Of a stretch of 64,000 nt of DNA, positions 1-7,457 are shown piece by piece. The DNA comes from JAGWBJ01 sp034423015 (lineage in GTDB: Bacteria; Chloroflexota; Dehalococcoidia; Lucifugimonadales; JAGWBF01). A program made the translations under genes and the position numbers. The stretch is from positions 10,143-74,142 of the forward strand of contig DAOUJG010000024.1 in assembly GCA_034423015.1 (NCBI GenBank), written 5' to 3'. Each line of letters starts with the position of its first letter. Position 1 is the first letter of the stretch. The notes below the pieces were generated by a model. The model saw only the letters and a list, made by a program, of their open reading frames with translations, had not been told where the DNA came from and searched no databases.

Positions 1-1405
1 TGGCGGCGGCGTTCTCGGCGTTCACATAGTTGGCGAAGCCCCCGGCCAGGTACAGGGTCCTGATGCCCTCCACCGGCACGCCGTACCGGCGGAGGACGAT
101 GAGCTGCCCGCAGTAGTTGGCTGCCTTGGCCTGGGCCAACGCGCTGACGTCGGCCCTGGACAGGGACATGCCCATCTCGGGCGCGAAGCTGAAGTGGGTG
201 GCGCCGCCGGGATAGACGCCCAGTTCGGTCATGCGCCCCGTGCGCCGCAGCTCCGCCAGCAGGTCTATGAGGCCGGACCCGCAGATCCCGCGGGGCTCCC
301 CGCCGCCGATGGTCCTGTAGCGGGGCCGGTCCTCTTCGATCCAAACCGCCTCCACCGCCCCGTCGTAGCCCGGCATCCCGTAGGTGACGTGCCCCCCCTC
401 GAAGGCGGGCCCGGCGGGACAGGACGCGGCCATGAGCCGGTGACGGTTGCCCACCACCACCTCGGTGTTGGTCCCCACGTCCACCAGCATGACCACGTCG
501 TCCTCCCGGTCCATCCCCAGAGCAAGCATGCCGGCCGCCACGTCGGCTCCCACGTGGCAGCCCACCAGCGGGCCGCCGTACACCCGGGCGTCCGGGAAGA
601 CCTGGAGGCCCAGGTCCCGCGCCGTGGCGCGCAGGGCCGTGGAGCGACGTCGGCCATCCTCCACCTCCAGCTCGGTGATGGACTTGTAGGGCTTCTCTCC
701 GATGGTCTGGACGTCCAAGCCGAAGAACAGGTCGCGCATGGTCGAGTTGCCCACGACGACCACCTCGTAGATGAGCCGCCTCCGCACCTTGACCCGGCGG
801 GCCATGTCTCGTATCTCGAAGTTCAGGGACGAGACGATGGCCTTCTGCAGCTCCCCCCGGTCCTCTTCCCCGTCGTAGGAGATGCGGTGCATGACGTCGC
901 TGCCGCCGAACCTCTGAGGGTTCTCGAAGGAGCCCGTGTACAGCACGCGGCCCATCTCCAGGTCTACCAGGTTGAACACCACCGTGGTCGTACCCACGTC
1001 GACGGCCAGGCCACAGATCCGCCCCCGGTAGTCGTCGATGGGCCGGTCCCCCTGGTACACGCGGCCTCCCCGCCGCACCGTCTCGGGCTCCGGGTCCGCG
1101 TGGCGGCCCAGGGAGCTGGTGAGAATCTTGGGCTGGCGCCGGAGCAGGGCGAACTCGACATGCGCCTCGGGGTCCAGCACCGTTGCCTGGCACGCCAGGC
1201 GGTAGCTGCCCCGGAGGAAGCTCTCGGCGTCGGTGGCGGGGGTGAGGGCGTCCATGCCCCTGCGAACCTCGACGACGCACTCGTGGCACTCGCCGTTGCG
1301 TCCGCAGGAGGTGGGCACCCGCAGGCGCAGGGCGTCGGCGTGGTCGAAAAGGGTGCATCCCCGGCGGAGGGGCAGCTCGCGCCCGCTATGGGAGAGGGGC
1401 GGCAC
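1..1405 (-). CDS. Corrinoid reductive activator (RACo/RamA-like, ferredoxin + ASKHA), 3' end off window
   Basis: Family role: ATP-dependent reduction of inactive Co(II) corrinoid proteins back to Co(I), keeping methyl transfer running; cytoplasmic. In the sequence, the N-terminus is a plant-type [2Fe-2S] ferredoxin with Cys34, 40, 43 and 72 (C-x5-C-x2-C-x28-C, including SCGRNGECHEC). Beyond about residue 115 comes an actin-like ATPase (DUF4445) fold with AVDVGTTT, VGNSTMRDLF and VDVGTNTEV segments. The start is GTG at 1405, chosen because an in-frame TGA lies two codons upstream and AGGTGA precedes it closely. About 468 codons are visible; the family usually has some 550-650, so the C-terminus lies past base 1. 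It is the third gene of a minus-strand operon behind a corrinoid protein, its expected substrate. Frame and family are clear; the particular corrinoid partner is inferred from position. Confidence 0.88.
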   Translation of the reverse strand, partial: MPPLSHSGRELPLRRGCTLFDHADALRLRVPTSCGRNGECHECVVEVRRGMDALTPATDAESFLRGSYRLACQATVLDPEAHVEFALLRRQPKILTSSLGRHADPEPETVRRGGRVYQGDRPIDDYRGRICGLAVDVGTTTVVFNLVDLEMGRVLYTGSFENPQRFGGSDVMHRISYDGEEDRGELQKAIVSSLNFEIRDMARRVKVRRRLIYEVVVVGNSTMRDLFFGLDVQTIGEKPYKSITELEVEDGRRRSTALRATARDLGLQVFPDARVYGGPLVGCHVGADVAAGMLALGMDREDDVVMLVDVGTNTEVVVGNRHRLMAASCPAGPAFEGGHVTYGMPGYDGAVEAVWIEEDRPRYRTIGGGEPRGICGSGLIDLLAELRRTGRMTELGVYPGGATHFSFAPEMGMSLSRADVSALAQAKAANYCGQLIVLRRYGVPVEGIRTLYLAGGFANYVNAENAAA

Positions 1406-1464
1406 GGCTCACCTAGAAGCCGCCGGGGAAGGGACGCGGCGGCAGGGTGGGACCTCGGGCCGGA

Positions 1465-1713
1465 CTAGAGTTCCCACGCGCTGCGGTAGTCCAGGTTGTC
1501 GCTGCCGGTGCACAGGGGCAGCTCCCCGGGAACGTCGGAGCGGAGCTGGTTGCGGCAGCCGAACCCAGCGGTGCAGCGGTCCAGCCGGTCCTTGTAGGGG
1601 CATCTCCAGGTGGACACTTGGGTGGCCACGTCCCCCATGTCCTTGTAGATGTCCCACAGGCGGGACAGGCTGGCCTTCAGCGCCTCCCGGTCCACACCCT
1701 CCTGCCCCGGCAA
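1465..1713 (-). CDS. Small four-cysteine protein in corrinoid operon, unknown function
   Basis: An 82-residue protein from a TTG start five bases past the stop of the corrinoid protein gene, followed 59 bases later by the reactivase gene. It therefore sits inside a tight operon. The N-terminal third looks helical (residues 8-30). The second half carries Cys38, Cys47, Cys53 and Cys68 (C-x8-C-x5-C-x14-C), enough for a metal or Fe-S site. GTG codon 7 with a nearby AGGAGG is an alternative start. I do not recognise a named family. The cysteine set and operon position suggest a small redox or scaffold partner of the corrinoid protein or its activator; that is inference only. No signal peptide or membrane helix is visible. 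Confidence 0.65.
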   Translation of the reverse strand: MPGQEGVDREALKASLSRLWDIYKDMGDVATQVSTWRCPYKDRLDRCTAGFGCRNQLRSDVPGELPLCTGSDNLDYRSAWEL

Positions 1714-1717
1714 TCCT

Positions 1718-2479
1718 CTACCTCGACTCCACGGGCTCCGGGGCCGGCTCCTCGATACCCAGGAGCTCCTTGGCCTTCTCCACGCAGGCGATGGCGTCCT
1801 TGCCGTAGCCGTCGGCGCCCATGTCGTCGGCGAACTCCTGGTTCACGGGCGCGCCGCCCACCATCATGCGCACCGAGTCGCGCAGTCCCTCGTCCTCGAA
1901 GGCCTGGATGGTGCGGCCCATGTTGGGCATGGTGGTGGTGAGCAGCGCCGACATGCCCACGACGCGAGCGTCGTGCTCGTAGACGGCGTCGATGAACTCC
2001 TGGGGCTTGGTGTCCACACCCAGGTCGTGGACGGTGAACCCGGCGCCCCGGAGCATCATGATGCAAAGGTTCTTGCCTATGTCGTGGAGGTCGCCCTTGA
2101 CCGTGCCCATGATGACGGTGCCCAGGGGCTCGATGCCCGAGGCCGAGAGGATGGGCTCCAGGTGGGCCATGCCCGCCTTCATGGCCCTTGCGGCGACCAG
2201 CACCTCGGGGACGAAGATGATGTTGTCGCGGAACTTGACGCCGACCACCGCCATGCCCGAGACGAGGCCGTCGTCCAGGACGGTGTTGGCGGAGAAACCC
2301 TCATCCAGCGCCTGCCTGGTCATCCGGTCGACGGCGTGCTGGTCGCCCACGATGAGGGCGTGGGCCATGGTCTGCATCAGCGGGTCGGCGGCGCTGAAGG
2401 CCCGCTGGAGCCTCTCCAGCTCCTGGGGGCGGGTCACATACTCCAACTCGGCCTTCAGGCCCTCGTCGACTATAGCCAT
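1718..2479 (-). CDS. Corrinoid (B12-binding) methyl-carrier protein, MtaC/MtbC/MttC type
   Basis: A 253-residue cobalamin-binding protein that carries a methyl group from a substrate:corrinoid methyltransferase to an acceptor methyltransferase. Residues about 20-105 form the helical cap domain. Residues about 118-245 form the Rossmann B12 domain with the D-x-H-x-x-G motif at Asp130-Gly135 (DLHDIGKN), in which His132 is the expected lower cobalt ligand. The downstream SALLTT and GGAPVNQEF loops are also typical. Length matches the family (210-260). It leads a minus-strand operon with the four-cysteine protein and RACo-like reactivase, under a good promoter at 2515-2544. The substrate is not readable: no MttB/MtgB-type methyltransferase is adjacent, so its partner lies outside the window or elsewhere in the genome. 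Confidence 0.92.
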   Translation of the reverse strand: MAIVDEGLKAELEYVTRPQELERLQRAFSAADPLMQTMAHALIVGDQHAVDRMTRQALDEGFSANTVLDDGLVSGMAVVGVKFRDNIIFVPEVLVAARAMKAGMAHLEPILSASGIEPLGTVIMGTVKGDLHDIGKNLCIMMLRGAGFTVHDLGVDTKPQEFIDAVYEHDARVVGMSALLTTTMPNMGRTIQAFEDEGLRDSVRMMVGGAPVNQEFADDMGADGYGKDAIACVEKAKELLGIEEPAPEPVESR

Positions 2480-2514
2480 GCAGGGATGCCCCTTTCGGGC
2501 AGACTCCGGCTACA

Positions 2515-2544
2515 ATTATTGACCCCTGGCCTCGCCTTTGTCAA
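2515..2544 (-). promoter_or_regulatory. Promoter of the corrinoid operon
   Basis: On the minus strand a perfect TTGACA (plus 2539-2544) is followed after 18 bases by AATAAT (plus 2515-2520). This predicts a start near 2508 and a leader of about 30 nt to the ATG at 2479, with an AAGGGG ribosome site. It is a textbook sigma70-like arrangement in an otherwise GC-rich setting. Confidence 0.6.
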
Positions 2545-2577
2545 CGAAACAGGCGCGGGCACGAGGGAAGCGCCCAC

Positions 2578-2892
2578 CTAGTCGAACCGTGAAGGGGGAT
2601 AGAGGCCGGACCAGGGGAGGAAGACCCGGAGGAGGTCTTCGGCTTCGGGGACGGTGTTCCGGCTGCGGCACCTATCCAGGTAGCGATGGACCGACATGAA
2701 GTTGGGGAGCCGGAAGCCAGCGGCGACCACCCGGTGTATGAAGGGATGGGTCTCCGGCAGAGGCCGGGGGTAGGCGATGGCGACGTTCCACTCGAGGCAG
2801 AACTCGTCGGCCATGCGGCGGAGGCGGAGGACGGCGAGGGGAAGGGCCATCTTCCGGCGGACGGCGTAGACTCGGGCCCTCACGGCATTCAT
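2578..2892 (-). CDS. Hypothetical basic protein, 104 aa
   Basis: A 104-residue Arg-rich protein that starts at ATG with AGAGGTG eight bases upstream. It lies 36 bases downstream of the phBC6A51-like HTH gene on the same strand, so the two are probably cotranscribed. Nothing in it matches a family I know; there is a predicted helical N-terminus, a PRPLPETHPF segment near the middle and no membrane helix. The pairing with a terminase-small-subunit-like HTH protein hints at phage or mobile origin, but no other phage gene is present. Coding status rests on the ribosome site, the compact spacing and an amino-acid mix that looks protein-like. Confidence 0.5.
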   Translation of the reverse strand: MNAVRARVYAVRRKMALPLAVLRLRRMADEFCLEWNVAIAYPRPLPETHPFIHRVVAAGFRLPNFMSVHRYLDRCRSRNTVPEAEDLLRVFLPWSGLYPPSRFD

Positions 2893-2928
2893 GTGGTGTT
2901 CACCTCTGGCTTTATTCGGGGGCGGGGT

Positions 2929-3354
2929 CTATTTGGGGGCAAGTCTACTTGGGGATGGGTGGACAGCCCACAGGGGGATGACCTCTTCCAGCTCCTGGAC
3001 CTGCTTTCTGAGGGCCTCGATCTCGCAGATGCGGACGGCGAAGGACATGGCGTAGCGGGCGGCGCGGAGTCGGACGGCCTTGTCGGAGTCTTCCATGGCA
3101 TCGGCCAGGACGGAGACGCTGCGGAGCATGAGTCCCTGGAGCTCCCGGCGGGCGAGCTGGGCCGACTCTTCGCGGAGGCGGGTGAGCTCTTCGCGGAACT
3201 CATCGTCTTCGATCCAGCGGTAGAGGGTGGTCTGCCCTATCCCAGAGGCACGGGCGGCTTGGGCCATGGTGGGGGAGGCGGCGATGATAGGGAGGGCGGA
3301 CCGCTGGCGAGGTGTGAGTGCAGAATTCTCAGTTTCCCTCCCATTATCTCCCAT
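2929..3354 (-). CDS. phBC6A51-like helix-turn-helix protein with C-terminal coiled coil
   Basis: About 141 residues from the ATG at 3354 (GGGAGAAA upstream). A longer frame reaches 3513, but its extra N-terminus is low-complexity and starts inside a repeat hairpin, so the internal start is preferred. Residues about 12-60 form a homeodomain-like HTH (LTPRQRSALPIIA ... AARASGIGQTTLYRWI) as in phage phBC6A51-type proteins and some terminase small subunits. Residues about 62-130 are a charged coiled coil (ELTRLREESAQL, EIEALRKQVQELEE). Such proteins bind DNA; whether this one regulates transcription or is a phage relic cannot be told. Its only partner is the 104-aa unknown downstream. Confidence 0.7.
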   Translation of the reverse strand: MGDNGRETENSALTPRQRSALPIIAASPTMAQAARASGIGQTTLYRWIEDDEFREELTRLREESAQLARRELQGLMLRSVSVLADAMEDSDKAVRLRAARYAMSFAVRICEIEALRKQVQELEEVIPLWAVHPSPSRLAPK

Positions 3355-3518
3355 TTTCTCCCGTTCGGAAGGGTTGGAGGTCGATGCCGACGGCTGGCCG
3401 GAGGGCTGTTTGCTCTTGATGCGGTCTTTTGGCATAGGGCTGCCTGTCGCCTCAGTGGCGGGGTTGGATTTGGAGTGGGGAGCGCCGTCGTTGTTGCCGG
3501 GAGGCTCCCTCACCGCTG

Positions 3519-3538
3519 CCCTCTCCCCAAGGAGAGGG
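3519..3538. repeat. 8-bp-stem hairpin CCCTCTCC-CCAA-GGAGAGGG
   Basis: A perfect 8-bp inverted repeat with a 4-base loop, in the gap 3355-3825. It may act as a bidirectional terminator or be a copy of an interspersed palindrome. The rest of that gap holds no recognisable gene. Confidence 0.5.
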
Positions 3539-3683
3539 AGATTCGACTGGCTCTAATGGTAGGACAGGCTTTGGGGGGTTGGGAAGGGGCGCGTGTCACA
3601 CTGGGGGCCTGGGCGCGTGGACACGTGCAGGTGGTCTTGCCCGGCCGGCGTGTGAGAGGCGAAGAACCCGGTACCCGCCAGCA

Positions 3684-3727
3684 TGGATGGACTCCTCGCT
3701 TCGCTACGCTCCATTGGGAATGACGAG
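3684..3727. repeat. Interspersed repeat, GACTCCTCGC...GGAATGACGAG family
   Basis: A diverged copy of the palindromic family seen again at 6999, 7360, 39208, 39434, 40990 and 51543. The shared core reads ATTCCTCGC/GCGCTC/GGAATGAC and always falls between genes. Confidence 0.5.
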
Positions 3728-3825
3728 AAAGGGGCAGGCGATGAGACAAATGTTGGCAATACGTGGTCTCTAGGATTACAATAGGACATGAAACACGCGA
3801 CAATATCAAGACTGGAATGATCAGG

Positions 3826-4884
3826 ATGACAAGAAAAGGAACTCGGGCCGAGGATATCAAGTCCTTCATCCTCAACAACGTGACAGAACATCCCAGCAGC
3901 ATTGTCTCCGTTACAGCGGAGCGATTCCAGGTGAGCCGTCAGACTGTCTCCCGGTACGTCAAAACACTGGTGAACGAGGGCCAACTGAAGTCCGTGGGGA
4001 ACACGAGGGCGAGGAAGTACGAGCTGGTCACAACCGTAAGCCACAGCGACAAGATAGCCGTGACCCCGGAGCTGGAAGAGCACATCGTTTGGCGTGAATC
4101 CATAGCGCCCTACCTCTCGGACGTGAAAGACAATGTCCTGGAGATATGCGGATATGGGTTCACCGAGATGGTGAATAACGTCGTGTCCCATTCCGACGCG
4201 ACGGAGCTGACAGTATCGGTCGAGAGGGACCCTGTGACAGTCAGACTCATGGTGATCGATAATGGCATTGGCATATTCACGAGACTTCAGCAGGCTTTTG
4301 GCTACGACGACCCACGGCATGCCCTATTGGAGCTGAGCAAGGGCAAGCTGACATCGGACGCCGACCGACATACCGGTGAAGGGATTTTCTTTACATCGAG
4401 GATGTTCAACGATTTCTCGATCTGGTCTGGGAGTCTGTTCTACGCACGGCTCAATAGAGGCGATGACTGGCTGATAGAAGTGGAGGACCGCCGGAGCCGT
4501 GATGGGACTGTAGTCGATATGCGGATACTCACAGATTCGATGCTGACGACGCGCGCAGTGTTCGACGAGCATGCCACCGGCGACAGTTTTGACTTCTCGA
4601 AGACTCACGTGCCTATTTCGCTGGCTAGGTACGAGAGGGAATCTTTGGTGTCCAGGTCGCAGGCCAAGCGGGTACTGGCACGCTTCGATCGATTCGAGGA
4701 AGTCCTGCTCGATTTCCAGAGAGTCGAGCTCATTGGACAGGCATTTGCCGATGAGATATTCCGGGTTTTCCACCAGGAACACCCGGAGATTAATGTCATT
4801 CCTCTCAACGCATCGCCGGCGGTCAACAGGATGATCAGGAGAGTCAAGAGCCGTGTAGACCTGGGAACATCCCATCAGACATAG
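3826..4884 (+). CDS. HTH + GHKL ATPase + STAS-like (DUF4325) regulator
   Basis: About 352 residues. Residues 1-75 form a winged HTH (SIVSVTAERFQVSRQTVSRYV then a beta wing). Residues about 95-230 form a GHKL ATP-binding domain with N-box ICGYGFTEMVNNVVSHS, G1 box VIDNGIGIF and a GEGIFF lid motif. Residues about 260-350 form a STAS-like DUF4325 segment ending in the family's typical NVIPLNASPAVNRMIRR. The combination couples DNA binding to a kinase/anti-sigma-like ATPase and a STAS-like switch on one chain; the biological output is unknown. Starts at 3763 (GTG) and 3817 (ATG) are possible; 3826 fits the domain boundary. Codon use looks less GC-biased than neighbours, which suggests transfer. 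Its stop (4882-4884) directly abuts the stop of the convergent protease gene. Confidence 0.82.
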   Translation: MTRKGTRAEDIKSFILNNVTEHPSSIVSVTAERFQVSRQTVSRYVKTLVNEGQLKSVGNTRARKYELVTTVSHSDKIAVTPELEEHIVWRESIAPYLSDVKDNVLEICGYGFTEMVNNVVSHSDATELTVSVERDPVTVRLMVIDNGIGIFTRLQQAFGYDDPRHALLELSKGKLTSDADRHTGEGIFFTSRMFNDFSIWSGSLFYARLNRGDDWLIEVEDRRSRDGTVVDMRILTDSMLTTRAVFDEHATGDSFDFSKTHVPISLARYERESLVSRSQAKRVLARFDRFEEVLLDFQRVELIGQAFADEIFRVFHQEHPEINVIPLNASPAVNRMIRRVKSRVDLGTSHQT

Positions 4885-6933
4885 CTATGGCGCCCATACG
4901 TTGAAGTCCTCGAAGCTCGGCTGGCCATCGTGATCGCGGAAGTAGTCGCCCATCGCGCTGACGTTCCCCGAGTCGAGGTTGTGGCCCAGGTCCAGCTTGG
5001 CCACCAAACGTTCGTTGACGAAGAACCACCCGGACTCCTCGAACGCGATGACCACCAGGTGATTTCTACTCCGCAGGCTTATGCCCGTATCCCGAAGATA
5101 GCCTGACGCCACGTCTGTGTACTCGTTGTCACCAACGTCGCGGGTGTCGTGGAACCACCATGAGTTGTCGGTCAGGCCGATGACTTCCAGGCGGTTGACC
5201 TCTGGATTGCGAATCAAGAACCCATAGCTCCAGTCATTACCTCTGGGGTTAGCGAACTCGGCCTCCGCGAAGAAATCCCGAGTTTGAACACCACTTCGGT
5301 GTGTACCAATGTGACCAGGCTCCCTTTCCACCTTCCCGTCGGCGGGGCCGTAGCGCCTGGTCAACCGGTCGCCCCTGAAGTTCTCGAACCGGGTGACGGC
5401 TCCGGCGACCTCATCGCCTTCGAACGCCCCGGTGATGACGGCAACGTCGCCGGCACCGGTTACGTCCGATAAGTCGAGGTTGGAGACGAATTCGCCGTTG
5501 ACGAAAAGCCAGCCGCGCTCTTGGATGGCCACGACCCTCAGGTGGTTGCGGCCCCCTGGGCCGGTGTTGAAGGTCGTCAGGGTCCCACTGCTAACTACTT
5601 CGCGAGGAGGCTCGTCTCCCACAATCAACGACCAACGCCGGTCGCTGGTAACTACGATGTGAATGGCTGGGCCAGTGGCCTTGTTCCGAAGGAAGAACCC
5701 ATAGTCCCAGTCGTTGGAAGCCGCCGAATAAGGGTTGACAAACGTGGCTTCGACCATCATGTCGGCGATGGAGACGTCGGCGTACTCGGTCTTGATGAAG
5801 CCGCTGGACGGGTCGTGCGGGAGATCACCGTCGATGGGGCCGAAATCGTGGGTCTGCCCCGGTCCGGGCGTGGCCCCCGGCCGGCGGGTTGGCATGGGCG
5901 TGGGACCCGGGGTGCCGGCCTGAAGGGTGGGGATGAGCTGCTGCACCGTACTCTCGGATATGGCGAAGCCAACTCCCTCGACGGGCCTTCCGCTGTCCGT
6001 TTCCTCGTAACGAAAGGTGTTGATGCCCAGGATGCGTCCCGACGTCGACAGCATGGGACCACCGCTGTTGCCCGGATTGATAGCCGCGTCGGTCTGGATC
6101 ACGAAGCTGAGGTACTCCGAATCGTAGCGCACCGCCGACACGATGCCGCGGGTCACAGTGGCCTCTCCCGGCAGCCCCAGGGGGTAGCCCATGGCCACGA
6201 CCTCGTCCCCCGGCTGCAGGGCCACCGCGTCGCCGAAGGCCAGGGCCTCGAAGCTGCCGCAGCAGATGCTGACCACGGCCAGGTCGCGAACGCTGTCCGT
6301 CCCCAGGACCGTTCCGCTATAGGCGGCCGAATCGTTTACCGTGACGCTGACCCGCGCCTCGCCTTCTACGACGTGGTGGTTGGTAACAACGAACCCGGTT
6401 TGACCCTGGGTCTCAAAGATGACCCCCGAGCCGGACCCGAAACCGGTCTCGATTCGCACCACGGCGGGCCTGACTTGCCTCAGCATCGCGGTCAACAGGG
6501 CCGCGGGGTCCTTGGTGGGCGTGGGCACGGGCGTAGCAGTCGGGACCGGAGTGGGCGTGGGTACGGGCGTAGCAGTCGGGGTGGGGGTTGGAACGGGGGT
6601 TGGAGTGGGGGTTGGTGTGGGGACGGGCGTCGGCGTCGGAGTTGCCGTCGGCACTGGTGTCGCCGTTGGGGTGGGCGTCGGGGTCGGGGTCGGCGTGGGG
6701 GTAGGCATGGCGGCGACGGTGGCGGCCATGCGTGCCTCGACGGTGGCGTCGATGTCCGGCGTCGGGGTGGGAGTCTCAGTGGGCAGGGCGGCGGCCACGG
6801 CGGCCTCGACGGTGGCGCCCAGGTCCGGCGCGGCCGTGGGGGTGGCGGTGGGGGCGTGGGTGGGGCTCTCCCCGGCACAGGCCATTACCGCCAGCGGGAC
6901 CAAGGCCAGGGCAAAAAGGCTCAGGACTCTCAT
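4885..6933 (-). CDS. Secreted lipoprotein trypsin-like (Deg/HtrA) protease with Pro-Thr linker and duplicated C-terminal beta domain
   Basis: A 682-residue protein. The signal peptide ends at a lipobox-like AVMAC, so Cys19 is the likely lipidated residue and the enzyme acts outside the membrane. Residues about 36-75 hold two ATVEA-type repeats, and 76-140 are almost pure Pro/Thr/Val repeats (a cell-surface stalk). Residues about 145-335 are the S1C protease domain with triad His187 (TNHHVV), Asp217 (VRDLAV) and Ser290 (NPGNSGGP). There is no PDZ domain. The C-terminal half (about 370-680) has two similar LamG-like/beta-sandwich units of some 140 residues, each with a DWDYGFFLRN or DWSYGFLIRN signature and an RNHL..VA..E.GW.FVN strand, perhaps for polymer binding. 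It is monocistronic and convergent with the regulator at 3826-4884. Confidence 0.88.
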   Translation of the reverse strand: MRVLSLFALALVPLAVMACAGESPTHAPTATPTAAPDLGATVEAAVAAALPTETPTPTPDIDATVEARMAATVAAMPTPTPTPTPTPTPTATPVPTATPTPTPVPTPTPTPTPVPTPTPTATPVPTPTPVPTATPVPTPTKDPAALLTAMLRQVRPAVVRIETGFGSGSGVIFETQGQTGFVVTNHHVVEGEARVSVTVNDSAAYSGTVLGTDSVRDLAVVSICCGSFEALAFGDAVALQPGDEVVAMGYPLGLPGEATVTRGIVSAVRYDSEYLSFVIQTDAAINPGNSGGPMLSTSGRILGINTFRYEETDSGRPVEGVGFAISESTVQQLIPTLQAGTPGPTPMPTRRPGATPGPGQTHDFGPIDGDLPHDPSSGFIKTEYADVSIADMMVEATFVNPYSAASNDWDYGFFLRNKATGPAIHIVVTSDRRWSLIVGDEPPREVVSSGTLTTFNTGPGGRNHLRVVAIQERGWLFVNGEFVSNLDLSDVTGAGDVAVITGAFEGDEVAGAVTRFENFRGDRLTRRYGPADGKVEREPGHIGTHRSGVQTRDFFAEAEFANPRGNDWSYGFLIRNPEVNRLEVIGLTDNSWWFHDTRDVGDNEYTDVASGYLRDTGISLRSRNHLVVIAFEESGWFFVNERLVAKLDLGHNLDSGNVSAMGDYFRDHDGQPSFEDFNVWAP

Positions 6934-6998
6934 TTTGGAATTACCCTGAACTCGTTGTTTGCAACCCTCAGTGTGCCATTCCGCAGCGTTCCGCCAAT

Positions 6999-7028
6999 GT
7001 CGTTCCGAGGAGCGGAGCGACGAGGAAC
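6999..7028. repeat. Interspersed repeat, palindromic GTTCCGAGGAGCGG...CGAGGAAC copy
   Basis: A copy of the GGAATGAC/ATTCCTCG family, here reading GTCGTTCCGAGGAGC then GGAGCGACGAGGAAC. It lies between the protease gene and the broken GIY-YIG gene, directly after the latter's stop, and could form a terminator-like hairpin. Confidence 0.5.
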
Positions 7029-7350
7029 CTAAAATGTTTCCCCAGTGTCATCGTACCACTCAAGCGATAAGTCCTTCCACGTTGGATTGAGCGCCTCGAT
7101 AAGGGCCGTTTTCTTGCTGCGACGCCATGCTTTGATTTGCTTCTCTGGGCGATCGCTGATGTGACGTCCGGGGTTTGGGCGTAGTATACAAGCCAGGTCA
7201 CGTTGTATTTCTCAGTAAAGCCCGGCACGAGCTTGAGTTTGTGTTCGTATACACGTCTCACAAGATCGTTGGTGACGCCAACGTAGAGGGGGTCCTGGTG
7301 CTATTGGTCAGTATGTACACATGGTATGCGTGGAGCGGCTTTACTGGCAT
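7029..7350 (-). pseudogene. GIY-YIG nuclease-like gene with two frameshifts
   Basis: Read across three frames, the minus strand encodes a complete small GIY-YIG endonuclease of about 106 residues. It begins MPVKPLHAYHVYILTNS, continues LYVGVTNDLVRRVYEHK and PGFTEKYNVTWLVYY, and ends EKQIKAWRRSKKTALIEAL ... NPTWKDLSLEWYDDTGETF before TAG at 7029-7031. The first break is a one-base loss in a run of five C near 7290 (six would restore frame). The second is another one-base loss near 7145 in the segment coding AIAREKQIKAW. Intact homologues are common small UvrC-like nucleases. Both breaks could be real decay or assembly errors; the homopolymer makes the first one suspect. Confidence 0.75.
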
Positions 7351-7359
7351 GGTTTTGTG

Positions 7360-7432
7360 ATTCCTCGCTGCGCTCGGAATGACATGGGAGAGGGCTTCGG
7401 GATGACATGGGAGAGGGCTTCGGAATGACAAG
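7360..7432. repeat. Interspersed repeat with internal 23-bp tandem duplication
   Basis: It begins GATTCCTCGCTGCGCTCGG then AATGACATGG and continues with a 23-bp unit (GATGACATGGGAGAGGGC plus TTCGG) present twice before a third partial GGAATGACAAG. It belongs to the same family as the elements at 39208 and 40990 and fills the gap between the GIY-YIG remnant and the methyltransferase gene. Confidence 0.6.
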
Positions 7433-7457
7433 CGGCTAATCCGTGCGTTGCCTGAGC

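Noticed and set aside
2929..3513. Full-length 194-aa version of the HTH protein
   Set aside because: The extra N-terminus is low-complexity and begins within a repeat hairpin; the ATG at 3354 has a better ribosome site.
5521..7032. 503-codon frame antisense to the lipoprotein protease
   Set aside because: It is the mirror of the Pro-Thr repeat (poly Gly/Arg/His) and of the protease domain; not coding.
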